From contig CADCWB010000094.1 in assembly GCA_902806295.1 (NCBI GenBank), positions 1 to 15,685 of the forward strand: a DNA stretch of 15,685 nt. Reading direction: 5' to 3'. The notes beneath the pieces were generated by a model. That model saw only the letters and a program-made list of their open reading frames with translations, was not told where the DNA came from and did not search any database. Origin of the DNA: an uncultured Sphingomonas sp. Its GTDB lineage: Bacteria > Pseudomonadota > Alphaproteobacteria > Sphingomonadales > Sphingomonadaceae. Below, one piece after another: positions 7,349-13,829 of this stretch; position 1 is the first letter of the stretch, and every line of letters begins with the position of its first letter. A program made the translations under genes and the position numbers.

Positions 7349-7438
7349 AGATCGTCTTCCCCTTGAGGTGTTCCTCGTCTGGAGGCGGAGCGTAGCGGCT
7401 GAAACGAAGCGCGCAATCCCTTGTGAGAAGAAGCTGGG

Positions 7439-7816
7439 CTACCGCGCCAGCATGGGTCCGAGGGGCTGGCCGCCCAGGATGTGGATGTGCAGGTGGGCGA
7501 TCTCCTGCCCACCGCGCTTGCCGACGTTGCTGAGCACCCGGTAGCCTTGGGTGCTCGCTTCCACGATCCGGGCCGCTTCGCCGACCGCGCGGGTCAGTGC
7601 AGCAGCTTCGGCGTCGGACGCGCGGGCGCTGAAGTCGTCCCAGCTGACGTAAGGACCGCGCGGCACGGCGAGCAGGTGCACCGGCGCCAATGGGTTCACG
7701 TCGTGGATCACGATCGCATGCTCGTTCTCAAACACGATCTTGGCAGGTAGTTCGCCGCGAAGGATCTTCGCGAAGACGTTGCCGTCATCGTACGGCAGCG
7801 TGTGATCGATCGGCAT
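7439..7816 (-). CDS. HIT-family nucleotide hydrolase (HinT-like)
   Basis: A 125-residue histidine triad protein. The catalytic motif HLHIHI is at 108-113, with His108, His110 and His112 and the upstream NVGKRGGQEIAHLH context of HinT-type purine nucleoside phosphoramidases. The N-terminal NVFAKILRGELPAKIVFE segment (13-30) is the usual family opening. It would hydrolyse AMP-linked phosphoramidates in the cytoplasm. The start ATG at 7816 is chosen over an in-frame ATG at 7846 because GGGGAAA sits at the right distance before it and family homology begins there. It is divergent from sspB with only 49 bases between start codons, so the two promoters must be very close or overlap. Confidence 0.92.
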   Translation of the reverse strand: MPIDHTLPYDDGNVFAKILRGELPAKIVFENEHAIVIHDVNPLAPVHLLAVPRGPYVSWDDFSARASDAEAAALTRAVGEAARIVEASTQGYRVLSNVGKRGGQEIAHLHIHILGGQPLGPMLAR

Positions 7817-7865
7817 CTGGTTTCCCCGGTTGACCCTGTTGCCCACCCCGCTACCACGGACCGCG

Positions 7866-8366
7866 ATGGTCGACGAGACACCCGAGAGCCTGATTCCCTA
7901 CGACGAGATCGTGCAGGAAGCGCTGCGCGATGTGGTCGGCCGCGTGCTGGGTGAGGTCGAGCGGACCGGCGGAACGCTGCCCGGGGGGCATCATTTCTAC
8001 ATCACCTTCAAGACCCGCATGCCTGGGGTGGAGATTCCCAAGCACCTGTCGCAGCGCTTCCCTGACGAGATGACCATCGTCATCCAGCATCGCTTCTGGG
8101 ACCTCAAGGTGCAAAAGGACTTCTTTATGGTCGGGCTGAGCTTCGGCGGCGTGCCGTCGAGCCTGCGGGTGCCGTTCGTGGCGGTGACCGATTTCGTCGA
8201 CCCGGCGGTGGACTTCAGCCTTAAGTTCCAGGCCAACGGCGCGGACGGGGTCGGCCACGAGGAGCATGACCAGCCGGAGAACGACGGGTCGGACGAGGCG
8301 CCCGCGGCCAAGCCGGCGGACGATGGTTCCAACGTCGTCAGCGTGGACTTCACGCGCAAGAAGTGA
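7866..8366 (+). CDS. sspB: ClpXP protease specificity-enhancing factor SspB (alphaproteobacterial type)
   Basis: A 166-residue adaptor that tethers ssrA-tagged and other substrates to ClpXP. The folded domain covers about residues 10-118 (YDEIVQEALR; GGHHFYITFKT at 40-50; PKHLSQRFPDEMTIVIQH; FFMVGLSFGGVP; FVAVTDFVDP). It is followed by an acidic, low-complexity linker (about 122-156) and a short conserved tail VVSVDFTRKK at 157-166. The tail corresponds to the ClpX-binding peptide in this family. ATG 7866 fits the family length and the PYDEIVQ opening; the ribosome site is poor (GGA only). Downstream, a large inverted repeat separates it from fumC and may double as its transcript end. Confidence 0.92.
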   Translation: MVDETPESLIPYDEIVQEALRDVVGRVLGEVERTGGTLPGGHHFYITFKTRMPGVEIPKHLSQRFPDEMTIVIQHRFWDLKVQKDFFMVGLSFGGVPSSLRVPFVAVTDFVDPAVDFSLKFQANGADGVGHEEHDQPENDGSDEAPAAKPADDGSNVVSVDFTRKK

Positions 8367-8383
8367 CGGGCCCGCCGCGCGTG

Positions 8384-8474
8384 CCGTCATTGCGAGCCTA
8401 GCGAAGCAATCCAGTTCTCCTCAGAGCCGCAAGAAAACTGGATTGCTTCGTCGCTGCGCTCCTCGCAATAACGG
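8384..8474. repeat. Long imperfect inverted repeat (dispersed palindromic element)
   Basis: The left arm 8384-8416 (CCGTCATTGCGAG, then GCGAAGCAATCCAGTT) and right arm 8436-8474 (AACTGGATTGCTTCG, then CTCGCAATAACGG) are near-complements. They enclose about 19 bases. The right arm has about six extra bases in the middle. As RNA this would form a long hairpin. I recognise the arm sequence as a repeat family found many times in intergenic DNA of sphingomonads and some other alphaproteobacteria. It fills most of the gap between sspB and fumC and ends four bases before a weak in-frame GTG of fumC. Confidence 0.8.
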
Positions 8475-8498
8475 ATCGTGATGGCCAACGAGGATTTC

Positions 8499-9893
8499 AT
8501 GACCGACCAGACCCGTATCGAGACTGACAGCTTCGGCCCGATTGAAGTGCCCGCCGATTGCTATTGGGGGGCGCAGACCGAGCGCTCGATCGGCAACTTC
8601 CCGTTCGGACCGCGCGAGCGGATGCCGGCCGAGATCGTCCACGCGCTCGGGTTCGTGAAGCAGGCGGCAGCGGCGGTGAACGCGCGCGTTGGCGGGCTCG
8701 ATCCGAAGCTGGCGGAAGCCATTCAGCGAGCGGCCGCGGAAGTGGCGCGCGGCGACCTCGACCAGCAGTTCCCGCTTGTGATCTGGCAGACGGGGTCGGG
8801 CACCCAGTCCAACATGAACGCCAACGAGGTGATCGCCGGGCGAGCCAACGAGATGCTGATCGGCACTCGCGGCGGCAAGGAGCCGGTCCATCCCAACGAC
8901 CACGTCAATCAGGGGCAGTCGTCGAACGACAGCTTCCCCACCGCCATGCACATCGCGGCCGGGCGGGCGGTGCACAAGCGGCTATTGCCCGCGCTCCGCA
9001 TGATCCACGCCCGGCTTGAGCAGCAGGCGGGCGAGTGGGACCGCATCGTCAAGATCGGCCGCACCCATCTGCAGGACGCGACGCCGTTGACGCTGGGCCA
9101 GGAGTTCTCCGGCTATGCGGCGCAGATCGCCGATTGCATCGACCGGGTCGGCGGCTGCCTGCCACGGGTCATGCGCCTGGCGCAGGGTGGGACCGCGGTC
9201 GGCACCGGGCTCAATGCGCCCAGCGGCTTCGCCGAAGCGTTCGCGGCCGAGGTCGCCGAACTGACGCAGCTATCGTTCACCAGCGCACCCAACAAATTTG
9301 CCGAGCTGGCCGCGCACGACACGCTGGTGGAGCTGTCGGGCGTGCTCAACACGATCGCGGTGGCGCTAACCAAGATCGCCAACGACGTCCGCCTGCTTGG
9401 GTCAGGGCCGCGCTGCGGTCTTGGCGAACTGAAGCTGCCGGAGAATGAGCCGGGCAGCTCGATCATGCCGGGCAAGGTCAATCCGACCCAGGCCGAGATG
9501 TTGACCATGGTCGCGGCGCAAGTAATGGGGAACCATGTCGCGGTGACCGTCGGCGGGCTGCAGGGCCATCTGGAGCTGAACGTGTTCAAGCCGCTGATCG
9601 GCGCCAATGTGGTGCGCTCGATCAACCTGCTCGCAACCGGCATGGAAAGCTTCACCGAGCGCATGCTGGACGGCGCCGATCCGGACGAGCGGCGGATCGC
9701 CGAGCTGATGAACCGCTCGCTGATGCTGGTAACCGCATTGGCGCCCGAGATCGGCTACGACAATGCCGCAAGCATCGCCAAACACGCTCACAAGCAAGGG
9801 CTTACCCTCAAGGAAGCTGGGCTCGAGCTGGGCCTGGTGGACGAGGCCACCTTTGATCGGGTGGTGAAGCCGGAGGCGATGCTCGGCCGGTGA
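8499..9893 (+). CDS. fumC: Fumarate hydratase class II
   Basis: A 464-residue cytoplasmic enzyme that interconverts fumarate and malate in the TCA cycle, working as a tetramer without Fe-S. The fumarase/aspartase signature GSSIMPGKVNP is at 319-329. The active-site His is His190 in GRTHLQDATPLTLGQEFSGY, and substrate-binding segments TGSGTQSNMNANEV and HPNDHVNQGQSSND are intact. The length matches the class II family (about 463). ATG 8499 with GAGGA five bases upstream is chosen over GTG 8478 and ATG 8481, which lack a ribosome site and abut the repeat. The stop is four bases from that of the convergent PagL-like gene. Confidence 0.96.
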   Translation: MTDQTRIETDSFGPIEVPADCYWGAQTERSIGNFPFGPRERMPAEIVHALGFVKQAAAAVNARVGGLDPKLAEAIQRAAAEVARGDLDQQFPLVIWQTGSGTQSNMNANEVIAGRANEMLIGTRGGKEPVHPNDHVNQGQSSNDSFPTAMHIAAGRAVHKRLLPALRMIHARLEQQAGEWDRIVKIGRTHLQDATPLTLGQEFSGYAAQIADCIDRVGGCLPRVMRLAQGGTAVGTGLNAPSGFAEAFAAEVAELTQLSFTSAPNKFAELAAHDTLVELSGVLNTIAVALTKIANDVRLLGSGPRCGLGELKLPENEPGSSIMPGKVNPTQAEMLTMVAAQVMGNHVAVTVGGLQGHLELNVFKPLIGANVVRSINLLATGMESFTERMLDGADPDERRIAELMNRSLMLVTALAPEIGYDNAASIAKHAHKQGLTLKEAGLELGLVDEATFDRVVKPEAMLGR

Positions 9894-9897
9894 GGAC

Positions 9898-10431
9898 CTA
9901 AAGCCGCCAGTTCAGGCGCAGGCCTATGTTGTCGATTCCCGGGTTCTGACCGTTGAACAGCTGCCCCTGGCTCATGTGCACCCAGCTTGCTTCCACGCTC
10001 AGTCGCTCGTTCGCCTGAACGCCGATCGCCAGCTCGGGCTCGAACAGGACGCGGCTGCCGAACTCAATCTTGCCATTACCAGGCTCTTCGAACTCGCGCG
10101 CCGATCCGGTGTGGATGGCAAGTCCGATGCCCGGCCTGACATAGGCTTTGCGCCCGAAGCGATAGGAGATGCCGGCGGCGGCATAGCTGGTGTCGCCGGC
10201 ACTGTTGAGCGCGCCGAAGATATATGGCTGCAGTCCGGTGCGACCGAGGCCGCCAAAGCGGTAGCCTAATGACAGGTCGATGCCGCGTTCGTCACCGCCG
10301 CTCAGCGACAGCGGGGTGTCGACCGCATGCTTGTGAACGCCGGCGAACAGCTCTCCAGCATGGGCGGGGGTAGCGGCGAGAAGGGCTGCCAATAACAGCA
10401 AGCTACGCATGCGGGTCACAACAACTGCCAC
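9898..10431 (-). CDS. PagL-like lipid A 3-O-deacylase / acyloxyacyl hydrolase
   Basis: A 177-residue predicted outer-membrane beta-barrel enzyme. A signal peptide ends in TPAHA (cleavage after about residue 25). Alternating amphipathic strands follow (IDLSLGYRFG, AAGISYRFG, RVLFEPELAIGVQA), and the chain ends in a Trp-Arg-Leu strand (LRLNWRL). The conserved H-x-S pair of PagL is His152-Met-Ser154, followed by NPGIDNIG (163-170). PagL enzymes remove the 3-linked acyl chain from lipid A. The GTG at 10431 is preferred because AAGGAG lies nine bases upstream; a downstream ATG at 10410 has no ribosome site but would also leave a usable signal peptide. The gene is the last of a coupled three-gene run. 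Confidence 0.75.
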   Translation of the reverse strand: MAVVVTRMRSLLLLAALLAATPAHAGELFAGVHKHAVDTPLSLSGGDERGIDLSLGYRFGGLGRTGLQPYIFGALNSAGDTSYAAAGISYRFGRKAYVRPGIGLAIHTGSAREFEEPGNGKIEFGSRVLFEPELAIGVQANERLSVEASWVHMSQGQLFNGQNPGIDNIGLRLNWRL

Positions 10432-10440
10432 TGGGCTTTG

Positions 10441-10446
10441 CTCCTT
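10441..10446 (-). promoter_or_regulatory. Shine-Dalgarno of the PagL-like gene, overlapping the upstream stop codon
   Basis: On the minus strand the DUF2585 stop TAA (10447-10445) runs straight into AAGGAG (10446-10441), nine bases before GTG 10431. Ribosomes ending on the upstream gene would land on this site, which suggests translational coupling and decides the GTG start. Confidence 0.6.
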
Positions 10447-11002
10447 AGCCGCCCGCCTGCCATGCTCGAACGGCGTCGTTGGGCGCCAGCAGCATCCACA
10501 CGTTCAGCGTTAGATTGTCGCGAATGAGGTGCAGCGGGATGAGTTCCAGCACGACCACCAGCGCGACCGTAACCCACACCGGCAGTTTACGGGCGAGCCA
10601 GAAACCCAGGCCCATCATCGCGATGTCGCTGATGGAATTGAGAATGCTATCGCCGGTGTAGCCGAGCGCAATCGTCGCCTCCCGGTAGCGATTGATGATC
10701 ACTGGCGAGTTCTCGACCAGCTCCCACGCCGTCTCAAGGACCACGGCGTAGAAGAAGCGGCGCTCGACCGGCACCTTTTTCAGCACCAGCGCGAACAGAC
10801 CGTAGAACAGCACTCCGTGGATGACGTGGCTGAAGCTGTACCAGTCGGCCAGCATCTGGCTCTGCTCACGGCCAGCGGGTCCCCACCACTCGATCCGCCC
10901 GCAGGTGCAGATCGGCGGCCGACCCATCAGCCACAACACCGCCGCGGCGGCAACAACCAGGGCGAGAGCGGCCAGCAGCGGCCGCGCGGTGGATCGGCTC
11001 AC
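10445..11002 (-). CDS. DUF2585 family membrane protein
   Basis: A 185-residue integral membrane protein of a conserved family of unknown function (DUF2585, also called UPF0314). Recognisable blocks are GRPPICTCG (27-35), DWYSFSHVIHG (53-63), ETAWELVENSP (90-100), GDSILNSISD (117-126) and RDNLTLN (161-167). Hydrophobic segments at about 8-26, 58-75, 124-137 and 142-158 suggest four membrane spans. The start is GTG 11002-11000, which overlaps the stop of the CDF gene as GTGA and has GAGG five bases upstream. No biochemical role is established that I know of. Its position between a metal exporter and a lipid A deacylase hints at an envelope role, which is inference. Confidence 0.85.
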   Translation of the reverse strand: MSRSTARPLLAALALVVAAAAVLWLMGRPPICTCGRIEWWGPAGREQSQMLADWYSFSHVIHGVLFYGLFALVLKKVPVERRFFYAVVLETAWELVENSPVIINRYREATIALGYTGDSILNSISDIAMMGLGFWLARKLPVWVTVALVVVLELIPLHLIRDNLTLNVWMLLAPNDAVRAWQAGG

Positions 11003-11919
11003 GCGACCTCGACCGTCAGGTGAACGATGCGGCGGTCCTCGCCGATGCGGCGGCGCACCTCGGACGGACTGACTTGTCCCGCCACGGCGACGATGCTGGC
11101 GTAGCGGCCTGGGCCGACCTGCCACAGGTGGAAGTCGCGGATGCTAACATCTCCCGGACCCTCGATCGCCGAGCGCAGGCGGTCGCAAAGCGCCTGATCG
11201 GGCACGCGGTCGAGCAGCACGGCGGCGGTGTCGGCGATCAGGCCGCGGCTCCAGACTAGGATGACCAGCGCGCCGACGATCCCCACCGCCGGGTCGAGCC
11301 ACCGCCACCCCAGCCACCAGCCAGCCGCCAGCGCGGCGATCGCGAGCACGGAGGTCAGTGCGTCGGCAAGGACGTGAAGATAGGCCGAGCGAAGATTGTG
11401 GTCGTGGTGGTGGTGCTTGTGGCCGTGATCATGTCCGTGCCCATGATCGTGACGGTGACCCTGACCCTGACCATGGCCCAGCAGCCAGGCGCTGACCAGG
11501 TTCACGATCAGCCCGACCACGGCGACCAGCATCGCCTCGCGATAGTCGACCTCACGGGGGGCGAGGAAGCGGGCGCTGCTTTCCCAGACGATCCCGACCG
11601 CCACCGCCACCAGCGCCAGCGCGGAGGCGAAGCCGGCCAGGCTGCCGAGCTTGCCGGTGCCGAAGCTGTAGCGCGGATCGCCCGCCCAGCGGCGCGCCAG
11701 CCAATAGGCCAGCGCCGACATGCCCAGCGCCAATGTGTGCGTCGCCATGTGCCAGCCGTCGGCGACCAAAGCCATGGAGCCGGTAAGCGTGCCGACGCTG
11801 ATCTCCGCCACAATCATCACGGCCGACAGCAGCACGACCCAGCGAGTGCGCCGCTCGTTGCGGCCATGCGCCTCACCGAGGAAGTCGTGGCCGTGGTCCA
11901 GGGGTGCGGTGTCGCTCAT
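10999..11919 (-). CDS. dmeF: Cation diffusion facilitator, DmeF-like (Co/Ni or other divalent metal exporter)
   Basis: A 306-residue inner-membrane metal/proton antiporter of the CDF family with about six spans and a cytoplasmic C-terminal domain. In segment 2 the metal site reads HMATH (57-61), an HxxxH rather than the HxxxD of Zn exporters. I associate that form with the DmeF branch, known for cobalt and nickel efflux. Segment 5 has the usual HVLAD (182-186). Between segments 4 and 5 lies a His-rich loop (149-174) with 13 His. The start ATG 11919 has only a weak ribosome site. The stop overlaps the GTG of the DUF2585 gene. It is divergent from corA across 67 bases. No CsoR/RcnR-type regulator gene is visible beside it. 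Confidence 0.85.
   Translation of the reverse strand: MSDTAPLDHGHDFLGEAHGRNERRTRWVVLLSAVMIVAEISVGTLTGSMALVADGWHMATHTLALGMSALAYWLARRWAGDPRYSFGTGKLGSLAGFASALALVAVAVGIVWESSARFLAPREVDYREAMLVAVVGLIVNLVSAWLLGHGQGQGHRHDHGHGHDHGHKHHHHDHNLRSAYLHVLADALTSVLAIAALAAGWWLGWRWLDPAVGIVGALVILVWSRGLIADTAAVLLDRVPDQALCDRLRSAIEGPGDVSIRDFHLWQVGPGRYASIVAVAGQVSPSEVRRRIGEDRRIVHLTVEVA
11398..11475 (-). repeat. Low-complexity His-codon repeat inside the CDF gene
   Basis: This stretch encodes residues 149-174 of the CDF exporter and consists mostly of alternating His with Gly, Asp or Arg codons, 13 His in 26 residues. The near-tandem GGTCAC/GATCAT-like units make the DNA prone to length change by slippage. It encodes the cytoplasmic metal-collecting loop. 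Confidence 0.7.
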
Positions 11920-11986
11920 CCTGGCCGTGGCTAGGCGAGGGCGCGGGGCTTGCCAAGCGGACAGGGAGCGAAGAAGACCTGCCCTC

Positions 11987-12967
11987 ATGCTGCGCACATA
12001 CGGCCCTACCTGCGACGGAAGCTTGGTCGAGATCGACAAGGCAGATTCGATCCCTGAAGCGGCCACATGGATCGACCTGGAGGAACCGACCAGGGATGAG
12101 GAGAAGCTGGTCGAGCAGTGCCTGGGCGTCGGGATTCCGACCCGCGACGACATGATCGAAATCGAGCCGTCCAGTCGGCTGTACGAGAAGAACGGCATCT
12201 TGTTCATGACCATGAGCATGCTGTTCGGCGTGAACGAAGGCCAGCCGGCGTCCGAACCGATCAGCTTCGTGCTCGCGAAGGATCGGCTGGTCACCATCCG
12301 TTACGTGACTCCGAAGCCCGTGCTGGCGTTCGTTCAACACGTCCGCAGCGAACCCGACCTGGCCCGCAGCGCTCTGATCGTGATGCTGCGTTTGCTCGAC
12401 GCGATCATTGAACGGTTGGCGGACGAACTCGAGTCATCGGGGGCCGAGATCGAACGCATCTCCAACCAGATCTTCCAACGGCGGACGGAAGTTGAGCGGC
12501 GGTCGGAGCTGCGCCTGGAGGCCGTGCTGACGGACATCGGACGCGCCCAGCAACTTGTCGCCAAGGTCCGCGAAACGGCGGTGAGCACCAGTCGGCTGAT
12601 CACCTTTCTAGCGGGGTCGGAGCGGATGCACTTACCAGAGAATGCCTTGGCGCGGGATAATCTGCAGAACCTGGCCCAGGATACCGGCGCGCTGATCGAC
12701 CACAGCGCTTTTTTGTCGAGCAATCTCACCTTCATGCTGGATGCGAGCCTGGGCCTGATCAGCATCGAGCAGAACAGCGCCATGAAGCTGTTCAGCTGGG
12801 CGGCGCTGGTGTTCCTGCCGCCGACGCTGATCGCCGGCATTTACGGGATGAATTTCGAGAATATGCCCGAACTTAAGTGGCTGTACGGCTATCCGTTTGC
12901 GCTGACCCTGATCCTAGTCAGCGCCGTGGTGCCGTTATCGTACCTAAAACGGCGCGGCTGGATCTAG
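11987..12967 (+). CDS. corA: CorA-type magnesium/cobalt (divalent cation) channel
   Basis: A 326-residue inner-membrane channel, close to the usual CorA length. There is a large N-terminal cytoplasmic domain with long helices (about 125-265), then two C-terminal membrane spans (about 267-286 and 302-320). The selectivity motif YGMNFENMPEL begins at 286, with Gly287-Met288-Asn289. The protein ends in a basic tail KRRGWI, as the family does. It normally takes up Mg2+ and can also pass Co2+ and Ni2+. ATG 11987 is the start by family length; the ribosome site is poor (GAAGA). It is divergent from the CDF exporter, so import and export genes for divalent metals share one 67-base region. The stop TAG overlaps that of the convergent small ORF. 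Confidence 0.93.
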   Translation: MLRTYGPTCDGSLVEIDKADSIPEAATWIDLEEPTRDEEKLVEQCLGVGIPTRDDMIEIEPSSRLYEKNGILFMTMSMLFGVNEGQPASEPISFVLAKDRLVTIRYVTPKPVLAFVQHVRSEPDLARSALIVMLRLLDAIIERLADELESSGAEIERISNQIFQRRTEVERRSELRLEAVLTDIGRAQQLVAKVRETAVSTSRLITFLAGSERMHLPENALARDNLQNLAQDTGALIDHSAFLSSNLTFMLDASLGLISIEQNSAMKLFSWAALVFLPPTLIAGIYGMNFENMPELKWLYGYPFALTLILVSAVVPLSYLKRRGWI

Positions 12968-13164
12968 GCGCGCAGCAGCCAGGGGCTGGGGGCCGGAACC
13001 GAGGCGGCAACCGGATCGACCCCGCCCTGCTGCTGTTCAAGCGAGCGAGCCAGACGGCGGGCCATGGCGATGCTGGCGAAGCTAGTGGGAACCTTGCCCG
13101 TGCGACCGGCCTCTGCTCGAACGAGCGAGGCCATACGACGCTGGTAATCGCTGGCAAGGTTCAT
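12964..13164 (-). CDS. Possible small protein, 66 residues, unknown
   Basis: An open frame from ATG 13164 to a TAG that shares the palindrome CTAG with the corA stop. The product is basic in its N-terminal half (SDYQRRMASLVRAEAGR and MARRLARSLEQQQ) and ends in a Pro/Ala-rich stretch. By hand, most third codon positions are G or C, as in neighbouring genes, which supports coding. The ribosome site is weak. I recognise no family. An upstream in-frame GTG at 13224 would extend it by 20 residues but runs into the promoter of the next gene. It lies in the longest gap between confident genes (12968-13264). That gap otherwise holds only the promoter at 13216-13244. Confidence 0.45.
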   Translation of the reverse strand: MNLASDYQRRMASLVRAEAGRTGKVPTSFASIAMARRLARSLEQQQGGVDPVAASVPAPSPWLLRA

Positions 13165-13215
13165 GAACGGCGTCCCACGGAAACTTACCGGGACACAACC
13201 CGCCACTCCGCTGGT

Positions 13216-13244
13216 TTGTTCCACCGTCGCGACCGAGCTATGAT
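13216..13244 (+). promoter_or_regulatory. Predicted sigma-70 promoter of the iron permease family gene
   Basis: TTGTTC (13216-13221) and TATGAT (13239-13244) are separated by exactly 17 bases. The -10 box ends 20 bases before the start codon, so the leader would be about 13 bases and carries AGGGG. This is the best promoter-like pair I saw in the window. Confidence 0.55.
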
Positions 13245-13264
13245 CACTTCGTTAGGGGTGCGTA

Positions 13265-13753
13265 ATGTCCGAGCAGAAGAGCAAGCTGGTCCAGGTCGGC
13301 GACCGCATCTCCGAGTGGGTGAGCAACGTCTTCGCCCACGCCTACATGCAGGTGGCGGTGATCCTGTTCTGCGTGGCGTGGTTCGCCGTGGGCTTTCACG
13401 CCGAGACGCTGACTGCCGCGCTCTCGATCCTGGCGATCACGCTCACCCAGATGGTGCTCAATCGACAGAACGACCGGGAGGCGGAGGACCGGAAGCGCGA
13501 CATCGCGATGCACGCCAAGCTGGATGAGCTGATCCACGCCAAGCGCGGCGCGCGCGACGAGATGGCCGGCATCGAGGAGCTTGAAGAAGAAGAGATTGCC
13601 GAGCTAAAGGAGCAGGCCAAGGCGCTGATCGAGGCGCAGGGCGAGCGGGCCGGCGACCCGCAGGAGCGGGCCACTGCCAAGGCAGCTGTCGAGCAAGTCG
13701 CCAACGCCAGAGCGAAGGCCAAAAAGCGGGCCAAGGCCAGCGCGAAAGGCTGA
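13265..13753 (+). CDS. Low-affinity iron permease family membrane protein
   Basis: A 162-residue protein of the small bacterial 'Iron_permease' (FET4-like) family. Two membrane spans at about residues 28-44 and 48-64 are followed directly by the family signature LTQMVLNRQNDREAEDRKRD (60-79) and KLDELIHA. The C-terminal half is an acidic predicted coiled coil (about 99-126, EELEEEEIAELKEQ), and then an Ala/Lys-rich basic tail (about 140-162) that may touch nucleic acid or membrane lipid. The bacterial members are much smaller than the yeast transporter that named the family, so iron transport is unproven. ATG 13265 has AGGGG upstream and a good promoter in front. The gene is 76 bases ahead of acnA. 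Confidence 0.8.
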   Translation: MSEQKSKLVQVGDRISEWVSNVFAHAYMQVAVILFCVAWFAVGFHAETLTAALSILAITLTQMVLNRQNDREAEDRKRDIAMHAKLDELIHAKRGARDEMAGIEELEEEEIAELKEQAKALIEAQGERAGDPQERATAKAAVEQVANARAKAKKRAKASAKG

Positions 13754-13754
13754 G

Positions 13755-13770
13755 CCCGCGCGTTTGCGGG
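13755..13770 (+). other. Small hairpin after the iron permease family gene
   Basis: CCCGC and GCGGG pair around a six-base loop one base after the stop codon. The stem is short and no T-run follows, so it is at most part of a transcript end together with the larger hairpin just downstream. Confidence 0.3.
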
Positions 13771-13773
13771 GGA

Positions 13774-13800
13774 TTGGCCGGCTTGCTAAGGGCCGGCCAA
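13774..13800 (+). terminator. Stem-loop between the iron permease family gene and acnA
   Basis: A perfect 9-bp stem, TTGGCCGGC (13774-13782) with GCCGGCCAA (13792-13800), encloses a nine-base loop. No run of T follows, so it is not a textbook intrinsic terminator. It could pause or protect transcript ends, or act in the acnA leader, which starts 29 bases before the acnA ATG. Terminator is the most ordinary reading. Confidence 0.4.
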
Positions 13801-13829
13801 CTCACCCGATGTATTAGCGAGAAACGCCC

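Noticed and set aside
7830..7856. TTGACC-like -35 box ahead of sspB
   Set aside because: The spacing to the best -10 candidate is 15 bases and the -10 (CTACCA) is poor; it would leave almost no leader before the ATG.
8421..8975. Open frame antisense to the start of fumC and the inverted repeat
   Set aside because: No domain, and it begins inside fumC and ends inside a non-coding repeat.
11398..11475. GTG/CAT-rich low-complexity stretch considered as a tandem DNA repeat or CRISPR-like array
   Set aside because: It is explained by the His-rich loop of the CDF exporter and has no constant repeat-spacer structure.
11920..12297. N-terminal extension of the CDF exporter across the corA start
   Set aside because: The extra residues are antisense to CorA, and the family begins at the MSDTAPLDHGHDF start.
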